A stretch of DNA of 41,292 bases from a virus. The notes beneath the pieces are model-generated. The model was not told where the DNA came from and did no database searches. It saw only the letters and a list, made by a program, of their open reading frames with translations. The stretch lies in the IMG/VR virus record IMGVR_UViG_3300027793_000015, positions 1 to 41,292 of that record; one strand, written 5' to 3'. Of this stretch, positions 29,228 through 39,610 are shown piece by piece. A program made the translations under genes and the position numbers. Each line of letters opens with the position of its first letter. The stretch's first letter is position 1.

Positions 29228-29677
29228 ATGAAAAACAGAGATGTTGTAAGTGGAGTAGGAAAAGATGCTAAACGCACTGATCTAAATCCATCAAATTTAG
29301 TATCTGAACGTGTAAAGAAATTACAAAGAGAAGCAAAAGTTCAGAATGCTACTGGTGGCGCATACAGTCAAAGAACTCAATTGCAAAATATAGCATCAGG
29401 TGCATCTACTGAGGTTCCTCAGGTGACAATGAACCCTGCTTCTTCAAACCTTATTGCATCTAGAGTAAATACTTCGTTCTTTACTGAAGAGAATCCTAAT
29501 CCAGGTTTTATTACAGATGGTGCTCCAGGAAATACCCCTGGCCGTCAGCCAGAAGAGTTACCTGCACCTATTGATGCTCCTGATAATAATGCTCTTATAG
29601 CACGTGCTATGTTCATGATGGATCCTACACCTCAAAATCGCAGACTTATGGAATCCTTTATCCAAGAAGGTCGTTAA
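29228..29677 (+). CDS. Hypothetical virion-region protein (149 aa)
   Basis: It follows GATAGGATATTAA. The product is polar and probably disordered: a basic start (SERVKKLQREAKVQN), then an Asn/Pro/Thr-rich middle (NPNPGFITDGAPGNTPGRQP) and a short helical end (ALIARAMFMMDPTPQNRRLM). It may be a cargo or assembly protein for the giant gene that follows, with which it is coupled (TAATG). No family recognised. Confidence 0.6.
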   Translation: MKNRDVVSGVGKDAKRTDLNPSNLVSERVKKLQREAKVQNATGGAYSQRTQLQNIASGASTEVPQVTMNPASSNLIASRVNTSFFTEENPNPGFITDGAPGNTPGRQPEELPAPIDAPDNNALIARAMFMMDPTPQNRRLMESFIQEGR

Positions 29678-32600
29678 TGCTTGATCCATTAGTAAAGTCT
29701 TGGAATAAACAAAAGTATACAAGCCTATTTGACATAGATCCAGTATCGACCAATTTACCAAATATGGTAGATCAGAAGATTGCAGGATTAGACCAGGCTA
29801 CAATAGAGAACTTTAACTCTCTTGTAAAGATGTTTCCAAATCAAAGTAAAGATTATTTAATTAGTGCTGCTAAAATTGGTCTTAATTCATCTACAAAAGG
29901 TATTGAAAAACTATCAGCCAATGATGGTATTTCTCAATTAAAGCAAGACTTAATCAATGTTGATAACATTAAAAGTCAGGCTGATAAGGATAGAGGTTTT
30001 AGAGAAAGCGTTTATGGAGTTTTAAAAGGCGCATCTCGCGTAACATTTGCTACACTACAAGCACCTTATCAATATTTAACTACAGTTGGTCGTGACCTTT
30101 ATTCTTTAGGTAAAAAAGATGGCGTTAGTGCTGGACAGTTATTACAAAATATTAATCCAGGTACTATGTTTTCTGGAGATACAACAAATCTTGGTCAACT
30201 TTTAAATGCTACTCGCGGACTTATAACTGGTAAAGGACCAATTGATACTGGTTCAGGTTTCTTTATTAACCCTGAAAGTAAAGTTGGCGCTGGACAGGCT
30301 AAGGCTATGTCTGCTTATGGCCGTATAAATAATAAATCATTTACTCTAGGTCGTGCAGCATTAAGTGGTTTAGGTGCAGATCCAAACGGTACACCATATC
30401 GTGTAATGTCTGGTATTGTTGACGCTACTCTTTCCATAGGTACTGACCCATCTATGTATCTTGGTCCTGGTGCTATTACTAAGATTGTTAAGGGTGGAAA
30501 AGAACTTACTAAAGCAAAAACTGCTGCTCAAGCAGTACTTGATGAGGCAAATACCGTCAAGGCAAATGAAATTAAGAATCTTACAAAAGAAGAAAAAGCA
30601 TTAATTAAAGAACGTCATGGTGCTGAAAAGAAAGTACGTCGTACTGTAGATAATACCTACATGAAGGCGGAAAGAGATTTAGTAAGAACTTCTCAATCTA
30701 AAAGTAATGCAATTGTTAAGAAATTAGAAAAAGCATTAACCTTTGGTATTGGACGTGGCGAAAAGGTAGCAGGAGATCCTGATACAGCAGCAGCAATTGC
30801 AGATGGAAGTATTGGCGACTTTGTAGTTAAGAGTATTGCTGAGAAAAAGCCTGAAGGTGTAGTTGATTCTATTGCTCAACTAGAGGCAGATTATATTAAT
30901 ACTGGTAAAACATTTACTGGTTTATACCTAGAAGAAGTACCTGAGGCTGGCAAACTGCAGTTTGGTGCATTTGATAATGGTGAGTATATTGTTACTGCCT
31001 CAGCAAAAGAACCCTTAGAGTTATATGATCTTTCACGCACCTACAAGGGTGTCTCAATGGAAGAACGCGGTATTGAATTAGAGCGTCGTACTAACTTCTG
31101 GAACGATCTACAATTAAGATTACAAGAAGATATCTCAGACGAACTAAGAACTGTATTAACTAAATACATTCAAAAGGGTGCTGATGGCAAGAGTGCTATT
31201 CAAGCATCTGTTGATGATATCGTATTTGATGGTGGAACTGAAAGTGTCGCTACTTTAATTGGTAGAGCCGTAGCAACTAAAAACGAAGAATTAATAAATC
31301 TCGTAGAAGATGCTGTTAAGAATCAATGGCTAGCCGATGGTTATAGCAATATCCGTGCTATCAATGGCGGCATAGGTGGAGTAGTAATCACTAATGGCGC
31401 TAAGGTTGGAGCACGCCGAGTAGGCGTTACTGATGTTATTACATCATTGTCTGGTAAAGCAGAGATGGGTACTCAACTCGGTGCTAAATTAGTTGCTTCA
31501 GTCAAAGAAGCACAACAAGAAATTTTAGAAGCAAGTACCGCTTTAGAGAATGCTAAGGCTGCTAAAGCAGGTATTGATGGTAAGTTAAAAGAGATTGAGA
31601 TCTTGCGTGATTATGCCGCACAAGACCCAGATCTAGTTGCTCAAATAATTAATGATCCTGAGAATATTGGAATCGCTAAATTATTAGACCTAGAGATGGA
31701 TATTGCAGATACTCAATACTTAAAAGAGTTTTATAGATCTGAAGTCGGAATAACTGATGGCTTTGGTGGAGCAGTTAAGGGAGACCTTAATAAGGCTGCT
31801 ACCTACCTACTAGGAAAGCGCTTTGCTCAGATTGCAGATATCGTAGCAAACGAAACAGACTTTTCAAGATTACATCGTTTATTTGGTCGCAAACTAGATG
31901 TTGAAATGACTCAAGAACTAGTTACTGCTAAGACAGGCGATGAAGTAATATCTATATTCTTAAAGCATTTAGCAGCGCCTACATCTGACCCTAAGGTATT
32001 TCGTTCTCTTACTTTAAAAGCAGAAGCAGCAAAGATGGCTAACAACCCATTATTTAAGGTTGTTCCACCACTTGCTAGTAAAGCAATTGCTCAAGTAGAG
32101 CGTATTGAAAAGGGATTTGGTCGTTACTTTACACAGTCTGTAGTATTACCTCTTGATGATATTGACAGACTTGTAAATGGTATGGAAGACTGGATGTCAT
32201 CTGCTGGTATTCCTGATGAGATTATCTCTACTACTATCAATAGAATTACATCTGCTACATCTTTAGAACAACGTTCTGGTGTAGTGTTTCAAGAGATTGA
32301 AAAGGCTCAAGTAGCCCTAGCAAATAGATTATCACCTGGAGATACAAATCTACAAGATGCAGTACGTGAAGCATTCCGTGCTACTGGTAGAGAAAATGCT
32401 ATCATTAAACAGTATACACCAGAGAAACTTGCAAAAGGTGAACTACCTTCTCTTGATGGAGTTTTAGTAAACGGACAAGCAACAACTCATACCTTTGCTG
32501 GTGACCAGGCTATATTTGAATATCAATTCCTAGATGATGTTATTAGATTACCTGATACTAGAGATATTAAGAAGTTAATCAGTAAGTATAACGATCACAA

Positions 32601-35487
32601 GATTAAATATGGTACTAAAAATGCTTTAGATGTATTTAATACTGAGATTGGTGATCGCTGGAGAACCGCTCAATTAGCATTCCGTGTAGCATATATTATG
32701 CGCAACATTGGTGAAATGCAGTTCCGTCAATATTTCTCAGGACACGATTCATTATTTAACCATCCAATAGGCTATATAGCCATGATGATGGGTAGTCCAG
32801 ATGGTGGCAAAGTAAGACAATTACTAGGCAAAGTATCCAAATATGGTAACGATGTTAATGGTAATAAACTTGTAGGTAAAGATGCAGAAGTTAATGCTGC
32901 TGTATCTGAGGCTATTGAAGAGAACTTTAACTTCCTTGCTAGAAACTATAACTCTGGAGATCCACGCTTTGCTTTCGTAGGTAAGATCTATGAGGCTGTA
33001 GGTATTGAGAGCGATAAGTACCACATAGGATTAGCCAATACTTTAATTCGTGCTCATTCTGATAGATTAATTCCTCTTGTAGCAAGACATATGGACGGGC
33101 AAGAAGATGAATTAGTTCGCCTTCTTATTGAAGGTAAAGGCGAAAAGTTTGCTGGTATATTACAAGATTTAGTAAATGGTGGTAGAAACGGTGTCCAAAC
33201 TGGAGAGTTTGCTAAACTGTTTCTAAAAGATCAGAAGAAAGTAAATGGAAAGTACAACCTTTCTCCTGATAATATGATACCTGAAAACATAAAGGTATAT
33301 CTATTTGATAAAGAGTCTACTGGTTCTGTAGCCCGTTATGTAAATAACGTGGTAGGAACTGGTCCAGGCTCTGTTAATATGCGTACTCTTTTGGCTGATG
33401 GTCGTGTAACAGTTAATGGTAAAAACATTGAGATACCTAGTTACAAACAAGCAGGAAATATCAATGACTTTGCTGATGAAGATGGTGCATTTAAGACTCT
33501 TGTAGCCCGTAACTTCCCTAAGGAAGATATGACTGGATCTACAGTTATCCATGTTCGTGATAAGAGATTCGGTCCTCAACAGACTAAGTATTTAGATACT
33601 GCTGTATCTTGGTTCTTTGATATTGCAACTAAGGTAGAAAACGTTGCTAACTTCTCACCTGAGTTCCGTATGTCATACTGGGATCACGTAGGTCGTTATG
33701 TAGGCATGATTAATGATGATGCTCTAGATTCACTTTTAGTTAATGCTAAGAAGTCTTTAGCGCCATTAACTATAAATGGTAAGAACATAAGCCTTCGTCG
33801 TCATCCTTCTCTACGTGCTATCAACAAAGAGGTTGCTGCTCGTAAAAAAGGCAAGACAATTAAAGATGGTATTAGTTTAGATACTATGAACTCTATGGCT
33901 GCTAAGAAAGCCTCACAATATACAAAAGATTTATTCTATGATGCTTCAAGGCAGCGCCAGTATGCAAATGCTGTAAGAGCAATTTTCCCCTTTGCTCAGG
34001 CACAATTCAATACTATGTACAAGTGGAGTCAATTACTAAAAGACAACCCTGTACAGTTCTATAGACTTGGCCGTGCATATAATGCACTTACCCAACAAGG
34101 TTCTAGTGCTATCTATGACCTAACTGGAACTAAGTATGAGGAGAACCAAGGATTCTTTTATAAAGATGAATTTGGTGAGACTAGATTCCGCTATCCATTA
34201 GCAGGTAGTATCATTGGAGCATTGGCTGGCAAGAATATTGATTCAGCCCAAGCACTACAGATTACTGCTCCCGTACAGTCTTTGAACCTTGTATTTGGTG
34301 CAGTTAACCCAGCAATCCCTGGTATTGGACCTATGGGTCAGATTATCTACGGAGCAAGTGGTAAGTCTAAAGCATTTGGTCCTGAGTGGGATGCTATGCG
34401 TCAAATCATATTCCCATTTGGTGAACCAGAAGGTATTCAAGATTTAGTATTCCCAGCATGGTTAAAGAAATCTTTCTTACTATCCATTAATAACAACACA
34501 CAGGTAGAACGTGGTGTTAAGGATTGGGCTGGTTATCTAGCATCTACTGGTGACTATGGAGATAATCCATTAGCCGATGATACAGCGCGAAATCAATTAT
34601 TCAATGATGCTCGTGGTCTATCTCGTTGGACTCAATTATACACAGCATTCTTCCAGTCTATTGCACCAGCAACACCTTCACAAGAGGTATTTGCTAAGGA
34701 CAAAAATGGTGCTTTAAGAACCCAAACTTTCCTTTATAACGCATATGACCAGATAAGCAAGAAGTATCCTGGTGATTACTTTGCTGCTGTTGGTGAGTTT
34801 GCTGATACGTTTGGTATTAAAAACTTGCTACCAATCCTTGCTGGATCCACACGAAGTGTTCGTGGTACTGGCGACGCTTGGTCATTCTTAAATAAGAATC
34901 CAGAAGTTGCAGATAAGTATGCTACAAAAGCGGGAGATATTGTTCCTTACTTCTTCCCTGGTGGAGAAGCAGCAACTGCATACTATAACTGGCAGAAGGC
35001 TACAGGTCGTCGTCGTAATCTACGTCCTGAAGAGTTAGAACAATACGCTGAAAACATTGTTTATCAAATGGCTAAGTCTCAGATCTCTGAGGAACAAGCA
35101 ACCATGGGATATAGCGATGTTTGGTATACAGATGAAATAATTAAACTAAATGAACAATTTGGTGGCAACGCTCCTGTAATGTCAGTTGATATTGGTTCTG
35201 CTGAAGAGAAGATTGCAAACGTTGGAAGAGCCTTGCAAGATCCAGCATTCCAAGAATCTCCTATTTATAACGAGACTGCTCAATTCTATGCAGCCTACAA
35301 AGACTTAGAGAAGTATCTACAGGAAGTAAGAACTACTGCTACCCCACAAATGGGTGCAGGTTTCTGGCTTGCTCAAGAAGAAGCAAAGAAGTTAGACAAT
35401 TTGGCTACACAATTAATGATTAACAATCCAGCATTTGCTCGTATGTACTATGGAGTGTTTGCATCAAAACTGAAGGTTGAGGAATAA
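29677..35487 (+). CDS. Giant internal virion / ejection protein (1936 aa)
   Basis: The largest gene, 1936 residues. It is mainly helical, with a long charged coiled coil near residues 280-350 (EEKALIKERHGAEKKVRRTV) and another near 600-650. Gly/Ala-rich hydrophobic stretches occur towards the end (PLAGSIIGALAGKN; LNLVFGAVNPAIPGIGPMG), and the C-terminal segment IFPFAQAQFNTMYKWSQLL recalls phage internal/polyvalent proteins. No RNA polymerase or transglycosylase motif was found. Its size and place between the head protease and capsid genes fit a protein packaged in the head and ejected with DNA, or a tape-measure-like role. Confidence 0.6.
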   Translation: MLDPLVKSWNKQKYTSLFDIDPVSTNLPNMVDQKIAGLDQATIENFNSLVKMFPNQSKDYLISAAKIGLNSSTKGIEKLSANDGISQLKQDLINVDNIKSQADKDRGFRESVYGVLKGASRVTFATLQAPYQYLTTVGRDLYSLGKKDGVSAGQLLQNINPGTMFSGDTTNLGQLLNATRGLITGKGPIDTGSGFFINPESKVGAGQAKAMSAYGRINNKSFTLGRAALSGLGADPNGTPYRVMSGIVDATLSIGTDPSMYLGPGAITKIVKGGKELTKAKTAAQAVLDEANTVKANEIKNLTKEEKALIKERHGAEKKVRRTVDNTYMKAERDLVRTSQSKSNAIVKKLEKALTFGIGRGEKVAGDPDTAAAIADGSIGDFVVKSIAEKKPEGVVDSIAQLEADYINTGKTFTGLYLEEVPEAGKLQFGAFDNGEYIVTASAKEPLELYDLSRTYKGVSMEERGIELERRTNFWNDLQLRLQEDISDELRTVLTKYIQKGADGKSAIQASVDDIVFDGGTESVATLIGRAVATKNEELINLVEDAVKNQWLADGYSNIRAINGGIGGVVITNGAKVGARRVGVTDVITSLSGKAEMGTQLGAKLVASVKEAQQEILEASTALENAKAAKAGIDGKLKEIEILRDYAAQDPDLVAQIINDPENIGIAKLLDLEMDIADTQYLKEFYRSEVGITDGFGGAVKGDLNKAATYLLGKRFAQIADIVANETDFSRLHRLFGRKLDVEMTQELVTAKTGDEVISIFLKHLAAPTSDPKVFRSLTLKAEAAKMANNPLFKVVPPLASKAIAQVERIEKGFGRYFTQSVVLPLDDIDRLVNGMEDWMSSAGIPDEIISTTINRITSATSLEQRSGVVFQEIEKAQVALANRLSPGDTNLQDAVREAFRATGRENAIIKQYTPEKLAKGELPSLDGVLVNGQATTHTFAGDQAIFEYQFLDDVIRLPDTRDIKKLISKYNDHKIKYGTKNALDVFNTEIGDRWRTAQLAFRVAYIMRNIGEMQFRQYFSGHDSLFNHPIGYIAMMMGSPDGGKVRQLLGKVSKYGNDVNGNKLVGKDAEVNAAVSEAIEENFNFLARNYNSGDPRFAFVGKIYEAVGIESDKYHIGLANTLIRAHSDRLIPLVARHMDGQEDELVRLLIEGKGEKFAGILQDLVNGGRNGVQTGEFAKLFLKDQKKVNGKYNLSPDNMIPENIKVYLFDKESTGSVARYVNNVVGTGPGSVNMRTLLADGRVTVNGKNIEIPSYKQAGNINDFADEDGAFKTLVARNFPKEDMTGSTVIHVRDKRFGPQQTKYLDTAVSWFFDIATKVENVANFSPEFRMSYWDHVGRYVGMINDDALDSLLVNAKKSLAPLTINGKNISLRRHPSLRAINKEVAARKKGKTIKDGISLDTMNSMAAKKASQYTKDLFYDASRQRQYANAVRAIFPFAQAQFNTMYKWSQLLKDNPVQFYRLGRAYNALTQQGSSAIYDLTGTKYEENQGFFYKDEFGETRFRYPLAGSIIGALAGKNIDSAQALQITAPVQSLNLVFGAVNPAIPGIGPMGQIIYGASGKSKAFGPEWDAMRQIIFPFGEPEGIQDLVFPAWLKKSFLLSINNNTQVERGVKDWAGYLASTGDYGDNPLADDTARNQLFNDARGLSRWTQLYTAFFQSIAPATPSQEVFAKDKNGALRTQTFLYNAYDQISKKYPGDYFAAVGEFADTFGIKNLLPILAGSTRSVRGTGDAWSFLNKNPEVADKYATKAGDIVPYFFPGGEAATAYYNWQKATGRRRNLRPEELEQYAENIVYQMAKSQISEEQATMGYSDVWYTDEIIKLNEQFGGNAPVMSVDIGSAEEKIANVGRALQDPAFQESPIYNETAQFYAAYKDLEKYLQEVRTTATPQMGAGFWLAQEEAKKLDNLATQLMINNPAFARMYYGVFASKLKVEE

Positions 35488-35488
35488 A

Positions 35489-36649
35489 TTGAGTTTTAAC
35501 CAAGGACCATTAACGTCACAGGCTGAACAAGCGGCTCAACTTGCACAGGTGCAGGCAAAAGAATCTTTTGAAACCAAATCTCAGGTATATACAAACCCTG
35601 CTGCATACTCATATGCAATTGGAAACTATCTTTTAAACTGGAGAAATGAAGCAAGTCCTGTTACTGGTTTTACTAATAAACTAGATTATATCCAAGCACT
35701 TCTTCGTGGAAGCGGAGCATCTAAAGATACAACCCCTCGTGGTGTTATCGGAAACGAAGACACCAAGGCTATGCAGGAAGTATCTAGAATTGCACTTCAA
35801 AATGGTGTGCCATTTTTAGATACTCTAAAAGAACTATATTCTAATAAGAGTCTTCAAAATACAGTAAAGTTTAGCAAGAATATTGCTACTGCTATAAAGT
35901 TACTTGACCTTACAGATGCTAAATCTCAGTTGTCTAATGCATACTATCAGGCTTTTGGAGCATATCCTTCTCAAGTTCAGATAGAAGATTTTCAGAAAGC
36001 CTATAATGCTGAGGCTGAAAGACAAAAGGCTAAGACCGTAACCTCAATGACCACAAAGGGTGATGTCACTAGTTCAGTAACTAAGACTCTAGGTGAAGGC
36101 TTTACTGAGCAAGAACAACAACAGTTCCTTGCTAACTATCTTGTTAAGAATTTTGATGTGGCTACTAGCGAAAACCTAGGCGGTCAAGCAAAGGGTCTAT
36201 ACGATCAAATCGTAGGAGTTCATAGAAACAACCTATTAGCCGAACCTGATTTACCTGCCGTAGCAAATGTTATTAAAGACGTATTAAGTTCATCAGATGA
36301 TGCTGTTGCTAGCCAGAAACTTAATGATTACTTCTCTAAGCAAAGAAGAGTTGCAGCAACCCAATATCTAGGAGTACAGAATCAAGTACTTGCTGGTGAT
36401 GATGTAATGACTTTTATCTCTCCATTACAAGAGGTTTTAAGAAAATCATTTGGACGCACAGTAAATAATGATGACAAACTTATAGTTGCTGCTTTGAACT
36501 ATAAAGATGATAAGGGAAATTATAGACCTATGAATGAAATAGAGTTAAATAATTTGATTGTTAATGACCCACGTTATGCTACAAGTCCAACTGCTATCAA
36601 AGAAGCAGCATCTCTTGGTGAACGTTTAACTCAGAAGTTAGGTAGATAA
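35489..36649 (+). CDS. Putative internal virion protein (386 aa)
   Basis: The TTG at 35489 is preferred because GAGG (35479-35482) lies six bases before it; another TTG at 35477 lacks a site. The protein is helical and Gln/Ala-rich: SQAEQAAQLAQVQAKESFET; DAKSQLSNAYYQAFGAYPSQ; FQKAYNAEAERQKAK; TEQEQQQFLANYLVKNFD. It resembles accessory ejection proteins in composition. No catalytic motif is seen. It is coupled to the next gene (TAATG). Confidence 0.6.
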   Translation: MSFNQGPLTSQAEQAAQLAQVQAKESFETKSQVYTNPAAYSYAIGNYLLNWRNEASPVTGFTNKLDYIQALLRGSGASKDTTPRGVIGNEDTKAMQEVSRIALQNGVPFLDTLKELYSNKSLQNTVKFSKNIATAIKLLDLTDAKSQLSNAYYQAFGAYPSQVQIEDFQKAYNAEAERQKAKTVTSMTTKGDVTSSVTKTLGEGFTEQEQQQFLANYLVKNFDVATSENLGGQAKGLYDQIVGVHRNNLLAEPDLPAVANVIKDVLSSSDDAVASQKLNDYFSKQRRVAATQYLGVQNQVLAGDDVMTFISPLQEVLRKSFGRTVNNDDKLIVAALNYKDDKGNYRPMNEIELNNLIVNDPRYATSPTAIKEAASLGERLTQKLGR

Positions 36650-37971
36650 TGGCAACCAAGAAAACACAACCTACCGCTAACGTAAGAGAAGACAGAACTG
36701 CACCAAAAGCAACACCAACACAAACTATTAATGTCTATGGAAGTCCTGCAACTAACACAAGACCTGCTCCCGTAAAACAAGAAACTCCTAAAGCAACAAC
36801 TAAAACTCCAACTCCTGGACAAGCAGCATCTGCAAGATTACAGGCTGAGGCTGCAGCCTTTGCTGCTGGTACTGGCAAATATGCTCAACCATTAAGTCCA
36901 ATTTACGCACCAAGTACAGTTCAAGAACCTACTCCTAGGACTATAGTAAGTCGTATTGCTAGAACAGACTCTAAGGGCCAGATAATTGGTTACGATATTG
37001 TATACAGCGACGGAAGCACTGGTTTTGAATCAAACCCTGCATATGGCCAACAACAGGAAGAAGAAGTTGGTACTACAAATGTACAGGTTTTAAAGTCACT
37101 TCTATTATCCAAAGGATTGCCTTCTGATCTGGTAGATGAATCAGTAACATTCTTACAGGCATTACTTAAAGATGGCATTGATGGAGAGTCTGCCATTAGT
37201 ATCTATTTGAATAACAAAGAATTTACTACCAAGACTGGAACAACACTTAAGTCTCCATTCTATACTAAGTATGGTTTCTATAATGATTCCTTAACTGATA
37301 AATATACCGCTACAGAGTTATTCAACTCAGTTGAAGGCTATAAGAATGTTGTTGCTAAATACAATGCAAATCCTAAATTTGCAAGTCAGAGTTATATTCA
37401 GGGCTACTTGAAGAATAAAAGAAGCGTAGCAGATTTAGATACATATGCAAATACTGCTAGATTACAAGCAGTTAATGCTGATCCTGCCAGAGTTCAAACA
37501 TTAAAGCAACTTGGTTATATAAATAATGAGACAGACCTTATGGACTTCTATATGGATCCAAATGTGGGTACTGAGCAAATGAAGCAAAACGTAAATACTG
37601 CAGCCTTTGCTATTGAAGCAATACGTAGAGCAAATAATCTTACACCGTTTAGCGCAGAACGTGCAAAGCAATATGGTGCTCAATTAACAGCACAAGGATT
37701 AACTGAAGGAGAAGTAAGTGCTCTTGCCTCTAAAGGATATGCAACTATTGCAGAGAGTCTAGCGCCTACAACTAAACTATCAGGTATCTATGAGCGTGCT
37801 GGTGCTCAAACTGCAGCCACTATTCAATCAGAACTTGAACAAGAACAATTTAAGGGACTTGAATCAGAGCGTCGTAGACGTCTTGCAGAGCAAGAAGTAA
37901 TGGCGTTTAGAGGACAGTCTGGCCTAACATCACAAAGCCTAAGTTCCAGAAGTGCTTTAGGCTTAATTTAA
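36649..37971 (+). CDS. Putative internal virion protein (440 aa)
   Basis: The N-terminal ~100 residues are Pro/Thr/Lys-rich and disordered (ANVREDRTAPKATPTQTINV; KQETPKATTKTPTPG). A short beta domain (QIIGYDIVYSDGSTGFESNP) and then a helical C-terminal half follow, ending in a charged helix (LEQEQFKGLESERRRRLAEQ). It resembles the upstream gene's product in helical, Gln-rich character and may share a role in DNA ejection. The frame stays open for 34 codons past the TAA stop (see findings). Confidence 0.6.
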   Translation: MATKKTQPTANVREDRTAPKATPTQTINVYGSPATNTRPAPVKQETPKATTKTPTPGQAASARLQAEAAAFAAGTGKYAQPLSPIYAPSTVQEPTPRTIVSRIARTDSKGQIIGYDIVYSDGSTGFESNPAYGQQQEEEVGTTNVQVLKSLLLSKGLPSDLVDESVTFLQALLKDGIDGESAISIYLNNKEFTTKTGTTLKSPFYTKYGFYNDSLTDKYTATELFNSVEGYKNVVAKYNANPKFASQSYIQGYLKNKRSVADLDTYANTARLQAVNADPARVQTLKQLGYINNETDLMDFYMDPNVGTEQMKQNVNTAAFAIEAIRRANNLTPFSAERAKQYGAQLTAQGLTEGEVSALASKGYATIAESLAPTTKLSGIYERAGAQTAATIQSELEQEQFKGLESERRRRLAEQEVMAFRGQSGLTSQSLSSRSALGLI

Positions 37972-38094
37972 CTAGAATCCCGACATGGATCCATCGGCCC
38001 CATGCGGTGTACAAGACCGATAGTACGAGCCAATGTAAATGCCCCTATTTACCTTGAGGCGTACGCCAACTACTAAGAAAAGGGAGAGGTTGCT
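37972..38094 (+). other. Gap before scaffold gene; possible 24-aa peptide
   Basis: This gap holds hairpin-forming repeats: ATCGG/CCGAT (37993-38021), GTAAAT-GCCCCT-ATTTAC (38035-38052) and the palindrome GGCGTACGCC (38058-38067). A small frame from ATG 38002 to 38076 encodes MRCTRPIVRANVNAPIYLEA then YANY; it looks protein-like but lacks a ribosome site. A transcript-processing or translational control element before the scaffold/capsid genes is possible. Confidence 0.3.
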
Positions 38095-38583
38095 ATGAGC
38101 AACAACCGCGATAACTACTGGGATGAAAATGAAGATGAGGATGACGATGTTACAGTCGCATCTTTTGATTCAGATACAGACCTTGTAAAGAAACTACGTA
38201 AGGCCCTAAAGGTCGAACAAAGAAGAAACAAGGAACTGGAGTCCTCCTTAGGAGAACTTAGCAAGTCCCAAAGAGAGCGGGTTTTGAAGGATGTATTCGC
38301 ATCCCGTGGCGTAAACCCAAAAGTTGCCGCTTTCATACCAAATGACTTAGATGCTTCTGAAGAAGCAATCTCAGGATGGTTAGAACAAAATGCCGATGTA
38401 TTCGGTATCCAGTTAGAGCCAAGAAAAGAGATAGACTCTAAGGATGTCGCATCTCTGCGACAAATGGATAATGTAACAACTGGGGCTTTATCCCCCGACA
38501 AAGCAGAAGACATGAGCATAAGAATTCAGTCTGCTGAATCTGCCGAAGATATTCTAAACCTAATCTACGGTTCAAAATCGTAG
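38095..38583 (+). CDS. Scaffolding protein
   Basis: A 162-residue, highly charged protein with AAGGGAGAGG upstream. It has an acidic N-terminus (NRDNYWDENEDEDDDVTVAS), a coiled-coil region (LVKKLRKALKVEQRRNKELE), and helical segments up to SAESAEDILNLIYGSK. Charge pattern, size and position directly before the major capsid gene are typical of scaffolds that guide capsid assembly and are then removed, possibly by the upstream peptidase (inference). Confidence 0.8.
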   Translation: MSNNRDNYWDENEDEDDDVTVASFDSDTDLVKKLRKALKVEQRRNKELESSLGELSKSQRERVLKDVFASRGVNPKVAAFIPNDLDASEEAISGWLEQNADVFGIQLEPRKEIDSKDVASLRQMDNVTTGALSPDKAEDMSIRIQSAESAEDILNLIYGSKS

Positions 38584-38615
38584 TAATTTCAAACTAACCG
38601 AAAGGATCTGCTTAA

Positions 38616-39599
38616 ATGCCAGATTTATATACCTCGGCCGCCTTGCCTTCAGGGCAAGCAGGCACAGTGGTCGGTGCTAACCTTGTAACACAGGCGTATG
38701 ACCGTCTCGTAGAGTTCGCTCTTCGTTCCGTACCGTCATTCCGTGCTGTGGCTGATAAGAAGCCTGTATCACAGACCCACGCTGGTTCAAGCGTACTGTT
38801 CCAAGTTTATAACGACTTGGCAGTTAAGACATCTACACTAACTGAAACCAGTGACGTAGATGCAGTAGCAGTACCTGCTACAACAACTGTTGCTGTTACT
38901 CTAAATGAGTACGGTAACTCAATCATTTCAACTCGCAAGTTGGACCTATTCAGCCTTGCTGATGTAGAGCCAGCACTTGCTAATATCGTTGCATTCAACA
39001 TGAATGATTCTCTAGATATAGTAGTTCGCGGCGTTCTTGCTGGCGGAACTCAAGTAATCCGTGAGATCGCAGGAGCAATTTCAACTGCTGCTGTAACTGG
39101 TGTATCTGCAACTGATACAATCAAGGCGAAAGATATCCGCTACGTAGTAGCGAAGATGCGTGCAGCAAACGTAGTTCCACGTCGTGGAAACCTATTTGCT
39201 TCATACATCCACCCAGAAGTTTCACACGATCTTCGTGCTGAGACTGGAACCGCTGCATGGCGTCAACCTGCAGAGTACGTAAATCCAGCAGGAATTTACG
39301 CAGGCGAGATTGGAACTTTTGAAGGCGTTGCTTTCATCGAGTCTCCACGTCTACCTAACTCACAGGCTGGTGCTGGTTCAGGCACAACTCAGACTCGCGT
39401 CTACGACACATTCATCATGGGTCAACAGGCACTTGCTGAGGCTGTTGCTGAAGAGCCACATACAGTTATCGGTCCAGTTACAGACAAGTTAATGCGTCTA
39501 CGTCCAATCGGATGGTACGGCGTACTTGGATGGAACCTATACCGTTCAGATGCACTATGGCGTGTACAAACTGCATCAGCAGTTCGTCCAGCAGCCTAG
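38616..39599 (+). CDS. Major capsid protein (N4-gp56-like family)
   Basis: A 327-residue protein with CGAAAGGATCTGC upstream. Features that recall the N4-gp56 capsid family are VEFALRSVPSFRAVADKKPV, TLNEYGNSIISTRKLDL (E-loop side), ASYIHPEVSHDLRAETGTAA, then GIYAGEIGTFEGVAFIESPR, ending RPIGWYGVLGWNLYRSDAL. Codon choice is richer in C-ending codons than its neighbours, as in highly expressed genes. It forms the icosahedral shell. A hairpin follows the stop. Confidence 0.9.
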   Translation: MPDLYTSAALPSGQAGTVVGANLVTQAYDRLVEFALRSVPSFRAVADKKPVSQTHAGSSVLFQVYNDLAVKTSTLTETSDVDAVAVPATTTVAVTLNEYGNSIISTRKLDLFSLADVEPALANIVAFNMNDSLDIVVRGVLAGGTQVIREIAGAISTAAVTGVSATDTIKAKDIRYVVAKMRAANVVPRRGNLFASYIHPEVSHDLRAETGTAAWRQPAEYVNPAGIYAGEIGTFEGVAFIESPRLPNSQAGAGSGTTQTRVYDTFIMGQQALAEAVAEEPHTVIGPVTDKLMRLRPIGWYGVLGWNLYRSDALWRVQTASAVRPAA

Positions 39600-39610
39600 T
39601 CTAAGTAATT

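Noticed and set aside
37969-38076. Programmed stop-codon readthrough of the 440-residue gene
   Set aside because: 34 open codons after a stop can occur by chance at this base composition, and TAA is an efficient stop in bacteria; kept only as a low-interest finding.
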